Below the pieces are notes generated by a model. The model had not been told where the DNA came from, ran no database searches, and saw only the letters and a program-made list of their open reading frames with translations. This document shows, one piece after another, positions 1 through 8,648 of a stretch of DNA of 64,000 nt; position 1 is the first letter of the stretch, and each line of letters begins with the position of its first letter. This DNA is from SSSZ01 sp016790965 (GTDB lineage Bacteria; Pseudomonadota; Gammaproteobacteria; Burkholderiales; Rhodocyclaceae), in the NCBI GenBank assembly GCA_016790965.1, contig JAEUNZ010000016.1, positions 31,349-95,348 of the forward strand, written 5' to 3'. A program made the position numbers and the translations under genes.

Positions 1-167
1 GCCGTGGTGGCGCCGGCGGCATCGACGACATGGGCTTCGCCGTGCAGGGCATCGACGGTGGCGAAGGCTTCGGCCCCCACGGCCGGGTGGGCCAGGACGC
101 AGGCGGAAAGGAGGAGGAAAAGGAGTACTTTCAAGCGGAACTCCGAGGCAAGGGCCAGGGGCCTCAT
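1..167 (-). CDS. FecR-like exported protein, N-terminal part only
   Basis: The window edge cuts this gene, so only about 55 N-terminal residues are visible. They show a classical secretion signal: a short basic start, a hydrophobic stretch (VLLFLLLSACVLAHP) and an AxA-type cleavage region. The mature part begins with a pattern (VDALHGEAHVVDAAG) like the start of a FecR domain, a periplasmic beta-rich module. It lies 99 bp downstream of hpnE on the same strand and may be its operon neighbour. The FecR call is inference from a short stretch; the export signal is clear. Confidence 0.5.
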   Translation of the reverse strand, partial: MRPLALASEFRLKVLLFLLLSACVLAHPAVGAEAFATVDALHGEAHVVDAAGATT

Positions 168-266
168 GTTATCCGATTTGCCCGGGTTGGGCCTGCCACG
201 CACCGCCCTCGCCTGTCTGGCATCGCGGCCAAGGGGCAGGGGAGAGGGACGTGGAGCGTAGCCGGA

Positions 267-1520
267 TCATGCGATGCGAAGGGCATCGCCCAGGGCCACT
301 GCCGCTCGCCGCCCGCTGCGTACGGCGCCCTCCAGGGTGGCCGGATATTCGGCCCAGGTGTGGTCGCCCGCCAGAGCGACGGCGGGATGGGCGGTGCGGT
401 AGGGCAGGCGGGGGCTTCCCGGGCGGCACGAGAAGGTGGCGCGTCGCTCGCGCAGGGTCCGGTGCCAGGCCGGCGGCCTGGGGAAGCCGATTTCGCGGTG
501 CATCCGCTCCGCCAGATCGGCGTCGGTCAAATCTTCCCAGGGGCCGTGGCCGCTGAGGACCGCCGCCAGGATGCCATTCCCCCGATCCACCACCCACTGA
601 CCGAGGCCACCGGCCAGGGACAGCAGGGGGAAAGGCAGGGCGGCGTCGGCGTCGTAGCCGAGATAGACCGTGGCGATGGGCTCGAAGGCCAGGGCCGGCG
701 GCGGGGCTTCCGTCGGCAGCAGGGCGCCCAGGTGTTGGGGGGCTACGGCGATGACGGCTCCGGCAAAGGCCTCTCCGTCAATGCGCACCTGGTCGCCGTC
801 CGGATTGAGAGCGTGCACCCGGCGCCCAAAGCGCAGTTCGGCGCCCCGGGCGGCCAGCCAAGCGACGGCCGGGTCGGGGAATACCGCGCTGAGGTGGACC
901 CGGGGCAGGAGCAGGTCGGTGTCGCCTCCGCGGGGGCTGCCCAGGCTGTCGCGCAGGACATTGGCGAAAACCTGGGCCGATGCACGCCCGGCCGGGGTGT
1001 TCAGGGCGGCGAGGCAGAGCGGCTCCCAAAGGCGTTGGCGCAGGATGCCGGTCTGCCCGGCGGCGTCCAGCCAGTCCGCCACGGGGGTGTCGGCGGCGAG
1101 GACGAACTTGCGTGCTTTCAGGCCCTGCATCCAGAGGGCGGTGGCCAGCTTCTCCCCGGCCCCGACGCCCCGGGCGGCGAGGAGCCCCCAGGCGAGGTTG
1201 AGGGGGGGCGGCAGGCGAGGAAGGGCGAGGGAAAAGCCCGCGTTGTCGGTGACCCGCAAGGGATGCCGGTCGAAGAGGGCTTCCGGTTCGGCCCCCACCC
1301 GGCGCATCAGGGCGAGGCATTCGCGGTAGGCGCCCAGGAAGAGATGTTGTCCGTTGTCCAGGGGCGGGCCATCCCGGGTGGCGGCGCGGCGGGCGCGGCC
1401 GCCGGGCTGGCGGCCGGCTTCGAAGAGGGTGACGGCGGCGCCAGCCTCGACCAGATCGACGGCGGCGGCCAGCCCCGCCCAGCCGGCACCGACCACGGCG
1501 ACCCTCAGGCGCGAGGGCAT
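267..1520 (-). CDS. hpnE: Hydroxysqualene dehydroxylase HpnE
   Basis: A 417-residue FAD-dependent amine-oxidase/desaturase-like enzyme. In the HpnCDE route it reductively removes the hydroxyl of hydroxysqualene to give squalene, the precursor of hopanoids. The N-terminus has the Rossmann dinucleotide motif VVGAGWAGLAAA followed by an acidic residue in VTLFEAG and a GGRARR segment, and the C-terminus has the second FAD motif around VALAGDHTW. The ATG at 1520 was chosen because it directly precedes the FAD motif; the frame stays open upstream without a better start. It is the last gene of hpnC-hpnD-hpnE. No squalene-hopene cyclase gene is in the window. Confidence 0.9.
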   Translation of the reverse strand: MPSRLRVAVVGAGWAGLAAAVDLVEAGAAVTLFEAGRQPGGRARRAATRDGPPLDNGQHLFLGAYRECLALMRRVGAEPEALFDRHPLRVTDNAGFSLALPRLPPPLNLAWGLLAARGVGAGEKLATALWMQGLKARKFVLAADTPVADWLDAAGQTGILRQRLWEPLCLAALNTPAGRASAQVFANVLRDSLGSPRGGDTDLLLPRVHLSAVFPDPAVAWLAARGAELRFGRRVHALNPDGDQVRIDGEAFAGAVIAVAPQHLGALLPTEAPPPALAFEPIATVYLGYDADAALPFPLLSLAGGLGQWVVDRGNGILAAVLSGHGPWEDLTDADLAERMHREIGFPRPPAWHRTLRERRATFSCRPGSPRLPYRTAHPAVALAGDHTWAEYPATLEGAVRSGRRAAVALGDALRIA

Positions 1521-1684
1521 GGGGCTCGCTTCCTCATCTGGACGCCACGCCGCGAGGTGGGCGGGCATGGGTCATCGAGCAAAACCCAATTTCCACCCCA
1601 TTTCCCCCGCTCCTACCGCCTCCGCCCGCGTTCCGGGCAGGCTTCTAGGGAGCCCGGCTGCGCCTTGGGGGTGCTGCGCGTCTC

Positions 1685-2518
1685 TCACGCGAAGATCCAG
1701 GTCTTCCAGGCGATCCAGAGCTTGCGCACCGGGGTCAGGGCGATGCGCTGGTGGAGCACCCGGTAGTTCTCGGCCGCGATTTCGGTGAGCAGCGTGCGGT
1801 AGATGGCGGCCATGATCAGGCCTGGTCGCTGGGCCCTGCGGTCGGTGGCGGGCAACTGGGCGAAGGCCTGTTCGTAGTAGCGCTGGGCGCGCTCGACCTG
1901 GAAGGCCATGAGGGCGGAGAAATTGTCCGAGTAGCGGGAATTGAGGATGTCCGCCGCCGGGACGTCGAATTGCTTCAATTCGTCCATGGGGATGTAGATG
2001 CGCCCCCGCCGGGCATCTTCGCCGATGTCGCGCACGATGTTGGTGAGTTGGAAGGCCATGCCCAGATCGTGGGCGTACTTGAGAGTCTGGCGGTCGCGAT
2101 AGCCGAATATTTCGGCGGCCAGCAGGCCGACCACGCTGGCGACCCGGTAGCAGTAGAGGGAAAGGCCCTTGAAATCCAGATAGCGGGATTGCGTGAGGTC
2201 CATTTCCATGCCGTCGATGATTTCGAGCAATTGCTCCGACGGCAGGCTGAAGCTGCGGCCCACGTCCTGCAAGGCCAGTCCTACCGGGTGCGAGGCCTGG
2301 CCCTCGGCGACGCGCCCCACTTCCTGGCGCCACCAGACGAGCTTGGCGGCGGCGATGGCCGGGTCGTGGCATTCGTCCACCACATCGTCCACCTCGCGGC
2401 AGAAGGCGTAGAGGGCCATGATGGCGCGGCGGCGCTCGACGGGCAGGAAGAGGAAGCTGTAATAGAAGGAGGAGCCGCTGGCGGCGCACTTCTCCTGGCA
2501 ATAGCGGTGGAAATCCAT
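1685..2518 (-). CDS. hpnD: Presqualene diphosphate synthase HpnD
   Basis: A 277-residue trans-isoprenyl diphosphate synthase (squalene/phytoene synthase family). It joins two farnesyl diphosphates into presqualene diphosphate, the first step of the HpnCDE squalene route. The first aspartate-rich motif is CREVDDVVDE (near residue 40) and the second is in the NIVRDIGEDARRGRIYIP region, as expected for binding of Mg-diphosphate. Length is normal for the family. It starts 2 bp after the hpnC stop, so the two are surely co-transcribed and probably translationally coupled. Confidence 0.93.
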   Translation of the reverse strand: MDFHRYCQEKCAASGSSFYYSFLFLPVERRRAIMALYAFCREVDDVVDECHDPAIAAAKLVWWRQEVGRVAEGQASHPVGLALQDVGRSFSLPSEQLLEIIDGMEMDLTQSRYLDFKGLSLYCYRVASVVGLLAAEIFGYRDRQTLKYAHDLGMAFQLTNIVRDIGEDARRGRIYIPMDELKQFDVPAADILNSRYSDNFSALMAFQVERAQRYYEQAFAQLPATDRRAQRPGLIMAAIYRTLLTEIAAENYRVLHQRIALTPVRKLWIAWKTWIFA

Positions 2519-2520
2519 GG

Positions 2521-3330
2521 CTACATTGTAAGGGAGCGGCCGGCCATCACTAGCCAGTCACGGGGGCCGAGGGTGGGTCGGTGGCGCCAGGCGTCGCCGC
2601 GCACCTGGGCAAGACGCTCCAGGATGCGCAGACCGCCCTGGACGGTGAGGCGGATTTCCCAGCCCAGGCGCCCGGGCAGGGCGCGCACCAGGGGCGCACC
2701 GCGCAGCAGCAGGGCGCGGCTGCGCTCGATCTGGAATTCGAGCAGGGCGGCGAGATTGCCGGCGCACGCTCCGGCAGCGATCTGGGCCTCGTCGACGCCG
2801 AAGCGGCGCAAATCCTCCTGGGGCAGATAGACCCGGCCCTTGTCCCAATCCACTTCCACGTCCTGCCAGAAGTTGATGAGTTGAAGCGCCGTGCAGATGC
2901 AATCCGACTGCTCTAGGGATTCGGGCTCGCTGCGGCCGAAGAGGTGCAACACCAGCCGGCCCACCGGGTTGGCCGAGCGGCGGCAGTAATCGAGCAGTTC
3001 CGGAAAATCGGCGTAACGCTTCTTCACCACGTCCTGGGCAAAGGCGTCCAGCAGGTCGCGGAAGAGCTGGAGCGGCAGCCCATGGGCGGCGACGATGGCG
3101 GCCACTTCCTCGAAAAGGGGCGTGGTGGGCCGAAGCCCCGCCGCGATGCGGTCCAGTTCGGCCTGGTAGGCGGCGAGGCCCGCCAGCCGGGCGGCGTCGG
3201 AGGCCTCGCCCTCGTCGGCGATGTCGTCGGCACTGCGGGCGAAACGGTAGATCACCTCGATGGGTTTGCGTTGCGCCTGAGGCACGAGAAACGAGGCGAC
3301 GGGGAAGTTTTCGTAGTGGTCGACCGGCAT
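2521..3330 (-). CDS. hpnC: Hydroxysqualene synthase HpnC
   Basis: A 269-residue squalene/phytoene synthase family enzyme that converts presqualene diphosphate to hydroxysqualene. It starts with MPVDHYENFPVASFLVP, typical of HpnC, and has aspartate motifs RSADDIADE and NFWQDVEVDWDKGRVYLP. It is the first gene of the operon and lies divergent to tRNA-Leu. A TATACT sequence on the minus strand (3346-3341) would make a -10 box only a few bases before the start codon, so the message could have a very short leader; this is inference. Confidence 0.92.
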   Translation of the reverse strand: MPVDHYENFPVASFLVPQAQRKPIEVIYRFARSADDIADEGEASDAARLAGLAAYQAELDRIAAGLRPTTPLFEEVAAIVAAHGLPLQLFRDLLDAFAQDVVKKRYADFPELLDYCRRSANPVGRLVLHLFGRSEPESLEQSDCICTALQLINFWQDVEVDWDKGRVYLPQEDLRRFGVDEAQIAAGACAGNLAALLEFQIERSRALLLRGAPLVRALPGRLGWEIRLTVQGGLRILERLAQVRGDAWRHRPTLGPRDWLVMAGRSLTM

Positions 3331-3369
3331 GGCGGCGGCAAGTATAGCGATGTTAGAATCCGCCGGCCT

Positions 3370-3454
3370 GCCCAGGTGGCGAAATTGGTAGACGCACCAG
3401 ATTTAGGTTCTGGCGCCGCAAGGCGTGGGGGTTCGAGTCCCTTCCTGGGCACCA
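3370..3454 (+). tRNA. tRNA-Leu (anticodon UAG)
   Basis: An 85-nt cloverleaf can be drawn. The acceptor stem GCCCAGG pairs with CCTGGGC, the D-arm has TTGGTAGACGC, the anticodon stem CCAGA/TCTGG encloses TTTAGGT with anticodon TAG at 3404-3406, a variable arm follows, the T-arm is GGGTTCGAGTCCC, and CCA is encoded at 3452-3454. A UAG anticodon reads CUA and other CUN leucine codons. A TAGAAT (3354-3359) placed 11 nt upstream is a plausible -10. Confidence 0.97.
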
Positions 3455-3475
3455 GCGGGCGGCATGGGAGGCCAT

Positions 3476-6400
3476 ATGGGAACGGTCGGCAGGCGCTTGG
3501 GACGGGTGGCGATAGTGGTCCTGGGGTTTGTGCTCGCGGGGGCTGCGCACCCCACGGCGCCTGCGCCCGCGGAAGCCCGCAGCATCGGGGACATTCTCGC
3601 TCTCCTGGATAAGCACCCGGTCGATTCCCGCCGTCTCGACGAGGCGCGCCGCATCCTGGAAGCGGCAGCCCCGGCCGAACTCACCGGCACCGACATAGCC
3701 GAATTCCACTTGAAGCGCGCCCGGGCCGCCCGGGAATTGGGGCTGGTCGGGGCCGAACTGCGCGAACTGCGCCGCTGCGTCGAACTGGGGGGCGGCCGGG
3801 AACCCTACCGTGCCTGGGCGGAATTGGGAGGGGCGGAGTATGGCGGAGGCAATTTCCGCAATGCCCTCTCGGCCACGACCCGCGCCCTGGAGGTGACTCC
3901 GGAGAACGTCGCGGGTTTTCGCCTGGTCATGCACGCCCAACTCTCCGAGCCCTACCGGCGCCTGGGGGATTTCGCCACGGCCCGCCGCCACGTGCGCGAC
4001 GCCGAAGGATTGCTGACCCGGCTCAAGGGTTCACGCAACTGGGTCTGGTACCAGAATACCTGGAGTGCCTTCGTCGAGGACGCCTTGGGGCGCACCTTTT
4101 TTTCGGAAGGGCGCTACGCCGAAGCCGAGGCCCGCTTCCGCCGGGCCCTGGACTTGCGCGAGAAAGCGGTGCAGGACAATCTGGCCATGCTGGCCAGCGG
4201 CACCTCGACATCTCCCCAGGTCACCGTCGAGCAACACCGTAATCGTCAGGAGGCCTGGCTGGCCACGGCATTGCTGGAAGAGGGGCGCGTCCACGAGGCC
4301 GAGGTCCATGCCAGGCGCCTGCTCCTGCGCAGCCTCGAACGCTTCGGTCCCGAGAGCCTGCACACTAATCTGATGATGATGCCCCTGGCCCGCGTCCTCC
4401 TGGAGCAGCGTCGCACCGGCGAGGCCCTGAAACTCGCCGAGCGCGTGCTGGCCAATCTGGAGCGGCTGGGGGTGCCGGCGACCGCGTTGCCGGCGGTGCA
4501 GTGGCGGCGGCTGCGGGCCAATGCCCTGGTCGTGCAGCGCCGCTGGCCGGAGGCCTTGAGCCAATTTGAAGCGCTGCGGGCGGTCCTGGCCGAAGATCCC
4601 CAGTTGGCCGATACCCTGGGCGCCCCCACCCTGGGTTGGATTCGGGCCCTGATCGCGGAGAAACGCCTGGACGAAGCGGTGGCGGAAAGCGCCCTGCTGG
4701 CCAAGCGAAAGCGTGAGCAGATGGGGCCCGGCGCCTTCGACGCGGCCGAAGCCCTTGGATTTCATGGGGTGGCTCTGGCGGTGGCGGGAAAGAACGAGGC
4801 GGCGCTTGCCGCCTTTCGCGACGCCCTGGCCGTCCTGCTGCCCAAGGTGGCGGAAACCACTGATCGCTCCGGGGGGCGCTTCGCTCGCCTGAGCTATGTG
4901 GTCGATGCCTACCTCGGCCTCTTGTCCCGCGTCCGGGGCACGCCCCTGGAGGGTGCGGCGGGCATCGATGCCGTCGCCGAGGCTTTTCTGGCCGCCGACG
5001 TGCTGCGGGGCCAGAGCGTGCAGCAGGCCATGGCCGCCAGCGCGGCCCGGGCGGCGGCGGGCAAGCCGGAGCTCGCGGCGCTGGTGCGGGACGAGCAGGA
5101 CGTACGCCAGGAGCGCGATGCCCTGTACAAAATCCTGGCTGACCTCCTTTCCCGGCCGGCGGACCAGCTCGTCCCGGGGATCGTCGCCGACATGCAGACC
5201 CGGGTCGCGGCCCTGGACGACCGCCATCGCAGCCTGCGTGACACCCTGGCCCAGCGATTTCCGGATTACGCCGACCTCATCGCGCCACGGCCCGCGACTC
5301 TGGCCCAGGTTCGGGCGGCGCTGCGACCGGGGGAAGCGCTGGTCAGCATCCTGGCCAGCGAGGATCGCAGTTTCGTGTGGGCCATCCCGGCGGGAGGAAA
5401 CCCCGTCTTTGCCGTGGTCGAACGGGGACGGCGCGACATGGAGCGCAGCGTGCGCAGCCTGCGCCAGGCACTCGATCCTCCGGAGGGCGACCTCGACCGC
5501 TTGCCGCCCTACGATGGTCAGCTCGCCCACCGGCTATACCGCGAACTCCTTCTGCCGGTGAAGGACGGGTGGCAGGGGGCCGAGCATCTGATCGTGGTGG
5601 CCGGTGGAGGCTTGGCACGATTGCCCTTCGCCCTGCTGCTCACCGGCGAGCCACCGCAATCCCTGGCAGGGGGAAAGCCCGACTACGCGGCCTGGCCCTG
5701 GCTTGCACGTCAGGTGGCCACCAGTCAACTGCCCTCCGCCGCATCGCTCATCACCCTGCGGCGCATGGCGCCCGCGGCCGAGGGACGCCGTGCCTTTGCC
5801 GGCTTTGGCGATCCAGATTTTGCTGGCGACGGTGCTGCGAAGCCCGGGGCGAGTTCCCGTAAACTGCGTGCCGTGGCTCTGCCCCCCGCGTTGCGGGACC
5901 GTGCCCTGCGGGGCGAGGAGGCCCTCTGGCCCCAGTACGCCCAGTTGGCACCTCTGCCCGATACCCGGGATGAAATCCTGGCCCTGGCACGCAGCCTGGG
6001 GGCCGACCCAAGCAAGGATGTCTTCCTCGGTCCGGCGGCCAGCCGCAGCAATGTCCTCGGAGCCGACCTCTTCCGCCGCCGCGTGCTCGCTTTCGCCACC
6101 CACGGTCTGCTGCCCGGCGAATTGCCCCGCGTGGACCAGCCGGCCCTGGCCCTGGCCAACCCGCGGGATGGGGGCCATGGCCTGCTGACCCTGGACGACA
6201 TTCTTGGACTGCGGCTAGACGCCGACTGGGTGATTCTTTCGGCCTGCAATACGGCAGCGGGGGAAGGCGAGGGGGCAGAGGCCCTGAGCGGACTGGGACG
6301 TGCCTTCTTCTATGCCGGCGGGCGGGCGCTGCTGGCCACCCATTGGCCGGTGGAATCCGTCTCGGCGCGTCGGCTGGTGGTGGCCATCTTCAACGCCCAG

Positions 6401-6544
6401 GCCGCCCAGCCCGGCATTTCCCGGGCGGAAGCCCTGCGCCGCGCCATGCTCAAAACCATGGCGGATTCCGCCCCCGGCGGCGGGTCCTACGGCCATCCCC
6501 TGTACTGGGCGCCCTACGCCCTCATCGGCGACGGCGGCTCTTGA
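3476..6544 (+). CDS. TPR-repeat protein with C-terminal CHAT (caspase-like) peptidase domain
   Basis: About 1022 residues. An N-terminal hydrophobic segment (VAIVVLGFVLAGAAHP) suggests a signal peptide or anchor. Residues about 40-450 are helical repeats of TPR type (for example FSEGRYAEAEARFRRALDL). The C-terminal third is a CHAT domain with the expected dyad: His876 in FATHGLLP and Cys924 in ILSACNTAAGEG. CHAT proteins are clostripain/caspase-like proteases often paired with TPR sensors. The frame opens earlier, inside the tRNA; ATG 3476 was chosen because GGGAGG lies 4 nt before it. Substrate and partner are unknown, and no obvious effector gene is next to it. Confidence 0.85.
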   Translation: MGTVGRRLGRVAIVVLGFVLAGAAHPTAPAPAEARSIGDILALLDKHPVDSRRLDEARRILEAAAPAELTGTDIAEFHLKRARAARELGLVGAELRELRRCVELGGGREPYRAWAELGGAEYGGGNFRNALSATTRALEVTPENVAGFRLVMHAQLSEPYRRLGDFATARRHVRDAEGLLTRLKGSRNWVWYQNTWSAFVEDALGRTFFSEGRYAEAEARFRRALDLREKAVQDNLAMLASGTSTSPQVTVEQHRNRQEAWLATALLEEGRVHEAEVHARRLLLRSLERFGPESLHTNLMMMPLARVLLEQRRTGEALKLAERVLANLERLGVPATALPAVQWRRLRANALVVQRRWPEALSQFEALRAVLAEDPQLADTLGAPTLGWIRALIAEKRLDEAVAESALLAKRKREQMGPGAFDAAEALGFHGVALAVAGKNEAALAAFRDALAVLLPKVAETTDRSGGRFARLSYVVDAYLGLLSRVRGTPLEGAAGIDAVAEAFLAADVLRGQSVQQAMAASAARAAAGKPELAALVRDEQDVRQERDALYKILADLLSRPADQLVPGIVADMQTRVAALDDRHRSLRDTLAQRFPDYADLIAPRPATLAQVRAALRPGEALVSILASEDRSFVWAIPAGGNPVFAVVERGRRDMERSVRSLRQALDPPEGDLDRLPPYDGQLAHRLYRELLLPVKDGWQGAEHLIVVAGGGLARLPFALLLTGEPPQSLAGGKPDYAAWPWLARQVATSQLPSAASLITLRRMAPAAEGRRAFAGFGDPDFAGDGAAKPGASSRKLRAVALPPALRDRALRGEEALWPQYAQLAPLPDTRDEILALARSLGADPSKDVFLGPAASRSNVLGADLFRRRVLAFATHGLLPGELPRVDQPALALANPRDGGHGLLTLDDILGLRLDADWVILSACNTAAGEGEGAEALSGLGRAFFYAGGRALLATHWPVESVSARRLVVAIFNAQAAQPGISRAEALRRAMLKTMADSAPGGGSYGHPLYWAPYALIGDGGS

Positions 6545-6550
6545 TCTGCC

Positions 6551-6574
6551 CTATGGCTGCTCGGTCAGCCATAG
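6551..6574 (+). terminator. Hairpin after the CHAT gene, possible terminator
   Basis: A 9-bp perfect stem (CTATGGCTG / CAGCCATAG) begins 7 nt after the stop codon of the CHAT gene. No T-run follows directly. A second palindrome (TTTTGCCC/GGGCAAAA, 6589-6606) lies a little downstream. This may end transcription or protect the 3' end. Evidence is structural only. Confidence 0.35.
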
Positions 6575-6644
6575 CAAACTTCAATGGATTTTTGCCCCGG
6601 GCAAAACACTCTGAGAGCCATTCAGCGTCGGCGAGGAGTGCACT

Positions 6645-6914
6645 ATGGTGACCTTGCAGGAAATCATCGATTTTTCCGAAATCGAGCGCGGCCAGGTGGA
6701 GGCCATTTCGGAACTCGAGCACATTCCGGAAGTCGTGGCGGCGGAACTGGCTCATGAACTGATACGCACGCCCCGCGGCGTGTTCCGGCTGCACAACTTG
6801 TTCCGCGAGGCCATCGAGCGGGCAGAATACGGATGCAGTCGCGAGCGGGTGCGCCGGCTGGAACGCCTTTATAAGGATTTTTCCCGCCGCTTCCCGCAAC
6901 CCCGGGTTCTCTGA
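6645..6914 (+). CDS. Small conserved-looking protein of unknown function
   Basis: An 89-residue acidic, mostly helical protein with no signal peptide or membrane segment. I do not recognise the family. Support for a real gene is a good ribosome site (GAGGAG, 6 nt before the ATG), balanced amino-acid content, and a C-terminal half rich in Arg/Glu helices (FREAIERAEYGCSRERVRRL). Its TGA stop (6912-6914) shares its last base with the start of a dispersed repeat. Confidence 0.6.
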   Translation: MVTLQEIIDFSEIERGQVEAISELEHIPEVVAAELAHELIRTPRGVFRLHNLFREAIERAEYGCSRERVRRLERLYKDFSRRFPQPRVL

Positions 6915-6996
6915 GAGCCTGTGAACATTTCAATCACCTTCGCTCGTCATGCCAGGCTGCGCCCGCTCGGGTGCGCCCGAAAAATTCACAGGCTCT
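6914..6996 (+). repeat. Stop-codon-associated inverted-repeat element, copy A (short, 83 bp)
   Basis: This begins AGAGCCTGTGAA and ends with the complementary TTCACAGGCTCT. The first A is the last base of the TGA stop of the preceding small gene. TGA occurs again directly after the right GGCTC arm. It equals the long copies (32701, 45676, 56697) minus an internal segment of about 78 bp lying between two CGCTCGG repeats. The arms could fold into one hairpin and act as a terminator. Confidence 0.85.
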
Positions 6997-7024
6997 GACT
7001 CCCCCGCTTGCGGCGGCGCCCCCC

Positions 7025-8560
7025 TTACTCCAGATTGAAAAAACTTCGGATGCGTCCGACGATGGCGCCGCCCAGGCCGGCCGGGGCGACCTTGCGCCGG
7101 GGGTCGCCGTTCGCCGCGGCGGCTTCGTTCTGCTGTGAGCGGGCGGCCAGCACGGCGGAAAGCTCTTCGGCGATGGCCGGCCGGTCGGCCATGATCTCCG
7201 CCAGGCCGGTCTTGTCCAGGCGATAGCATTCCACGTCCGTGACGGCGTGCACCGAGGCGGTGCGGGGTTCGCCGGTGAGCAGTCCCATCTCGCCGAAGAA
7301 GTCGCCGGGTTTCAGCCGCGCCAGGGCGTGCTCCTCGCCTTCGGCGTCGCGGCGCACGACATCGGCCTCCCCTGCCAGGATGATGTACAGCCAGTGGGCG
7401 ATGGCCCCCTGGCGTGTGAGCACGTCGCCGGCGACGAAGGGGGCATAGACCAGGTGTTCGGCGACCCGCCCGCATTCCTCGTCGGTCAGTTGGGTGAACA
7501 GGCTCACCGAGCGCAGGGCGTCCATGCGGTGCTGCAATTCCCGCGATTTGGTGGCGCTGCGCAGGGCGGCGTTGTCCTTAACTAGGTAGCGCATTTCCTC
7601 GGGCAGGGCGAGCCGCCATCCCGAGCGGCGCAGGGCGGCGTAAATGTGGGAGCGGACGGCGGAATCGGTGGGGTCGTCGGGGGCCGGATCGTTCATCCAG
7701 TAACGCAGGGCGTAATGACCGTAGCCGGGGCCGAATTCCATCAGGACACAACTCACCGGCCGCTCCCGGGACACATTGGGGATATTGGCCTCCCGCACCG
7801 CCCCTTCGACCGCGGCCACCACGCGGGCGGGCTGGGCGACGTAGCCGACGTTGAAGTGGAGCGTGCGCCGCCACAACCGGGTGCCCTGATCCCGGTCGCC
7901 GATGACCCAGACCTTGCCCTTCATGAGGAGACTGTTGGGGACCACGACGGTTTCCCCGTTGCGCGTGCGGATGGCGGTATAACGCCAGCGGATGTCGGTC
8001 ACCTGGCCGGAGACGTCGTCGATCTTGACCCAGTCGCCGATCTGGATGGAGCTGTCCAGTTGCAGAGCCAGGCCCCCCAGGATGTTGCCCAGGGTGTCCT
8101 GCATGGAAAAGGCGATGACCGCGGTGATGACGGCCGAGGTGGTGACGATGGACGACAACTCGACGCCGGACTGGGAAAGGCGGATGAGGCCCCAGGCCAC
8201 GTAGCCGATGATGACCACGATATCTTCCAGGATGCGCGGCGGTGTCACGTGCAACCGTGGCAGCAGGACGCGGAAGACGAGCAGGCCCACCAGACGGATG
8301 ACGCCGATGCCTAGGCCGAGTAGCAGGATGCCGTGCAGGACCGCGGCGGGTCGCGCAGCCCCCGAAGCGGCGAGGAGGGCGGCGCCCAGGTTGCCCAGGA
8401 GGCAGAGCAGGGAGAAGACCAGGGTTTGCCGCACCACGGTGCGACCGTCGCCGCCGGCGGGCAGGAGCACCAGGCCCAGGGCCAGGGTGGCAAAAAACAG
8501 GTGAAGGGTTTCGTCCCCGGTGTAGAAGGCCGTGAGGGCTGGAAGGAGAGGATTGTCCAT
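7025..8560 (-). CDS. MscS-type channel with C-terminal cyclic-nucleotide-binding domain
   Basis: 511 residues. Several N-terminal membrane helices (LHLFFATLALGLVLLP and onward) lead into the conserved MscS pore and beta domain (for example SMQDTLGNILGGLALQ, then QIGDWVKIDDVSGQVTDI). The last 130 or so residues are a cNMP-binding fold with the phosphate-binding cassette FFGEMGLLTGEPRTASV, including its Arg. This architecture matches bacterial cyclic-nucleotide-gated (bCNG) channels, which are opened by ligand rather than mainly by tension. The ATG at 8560 is preferred because the preceding residues are not channel-like. It is divergent from the oxidase gene, with only 88 bp between them. Confidence 0.85.
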   Translation of the reverse strand: MDNPLLPALTAFYTGDETLHLFFATLALGLVLLPAGGDGRTVVRQTLVFSLLCLLGNLGAALLAASGAARPAAVLHGILLLGLGIGVIRLVGLLVFRVLLPRLHVTPPRILEDIVVIIGYVAWGLIRLSQSGVELSSIVTTSAVITAVIAFSMQDTLGNILGGLALQLDSSIQIGDWVKIDDVSGQVTDIRWRYTAIRTRNGETVVVPNSLLMKGKVWVIGDRDQGTRLWRRTLHFNVGYVAQPARVVAAVEGAVREANIPNVSRERPVSCVLMEFGPGYGHYALRYWMNDPAPDDPTDSAVRSHIYAALRRSGWRLALPEEMRYLVKDNAALRSATKSRELQHRMDALRSVSLFTQLTDEECGRVAEHLVYAPFVAGDVLTRQGAIAHWLYIILAGEADVVRRDAEGEEHALARLKPGDFFGEMGLLTGEPRTASVHAVTDVECYRLDKTGLAEIMADRPAIAEELSAVLAARSQQNEAAAANGDPRRKVAPAGLGGAIVGRIRSFFNLE

Positions 8561-8648
8561 GGCCGTAGTGCAAGGGTTTTCGGGCATTCTAACCGCAAGC
8601 GGGGGCAGCCCCGCGGTTAGAATCGGCAGCCCGGAGGGAGCGTGTGCG

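Noticed and set aside
30..1766. A 578-codon open frame on the plus strand opposite hpnE
   Set aside because: Antisense shadow caused by high GC; composition is Gly/Gln/Arg-rich without domains, while hpnE on the other strand has clear FAD motifs.
6610..6620. CTGAGAGCC before the 89-aa gene, like the left end of the dispersed repeat
   Set aside because: Only nine bases match and no right arm follows; most likely chance.
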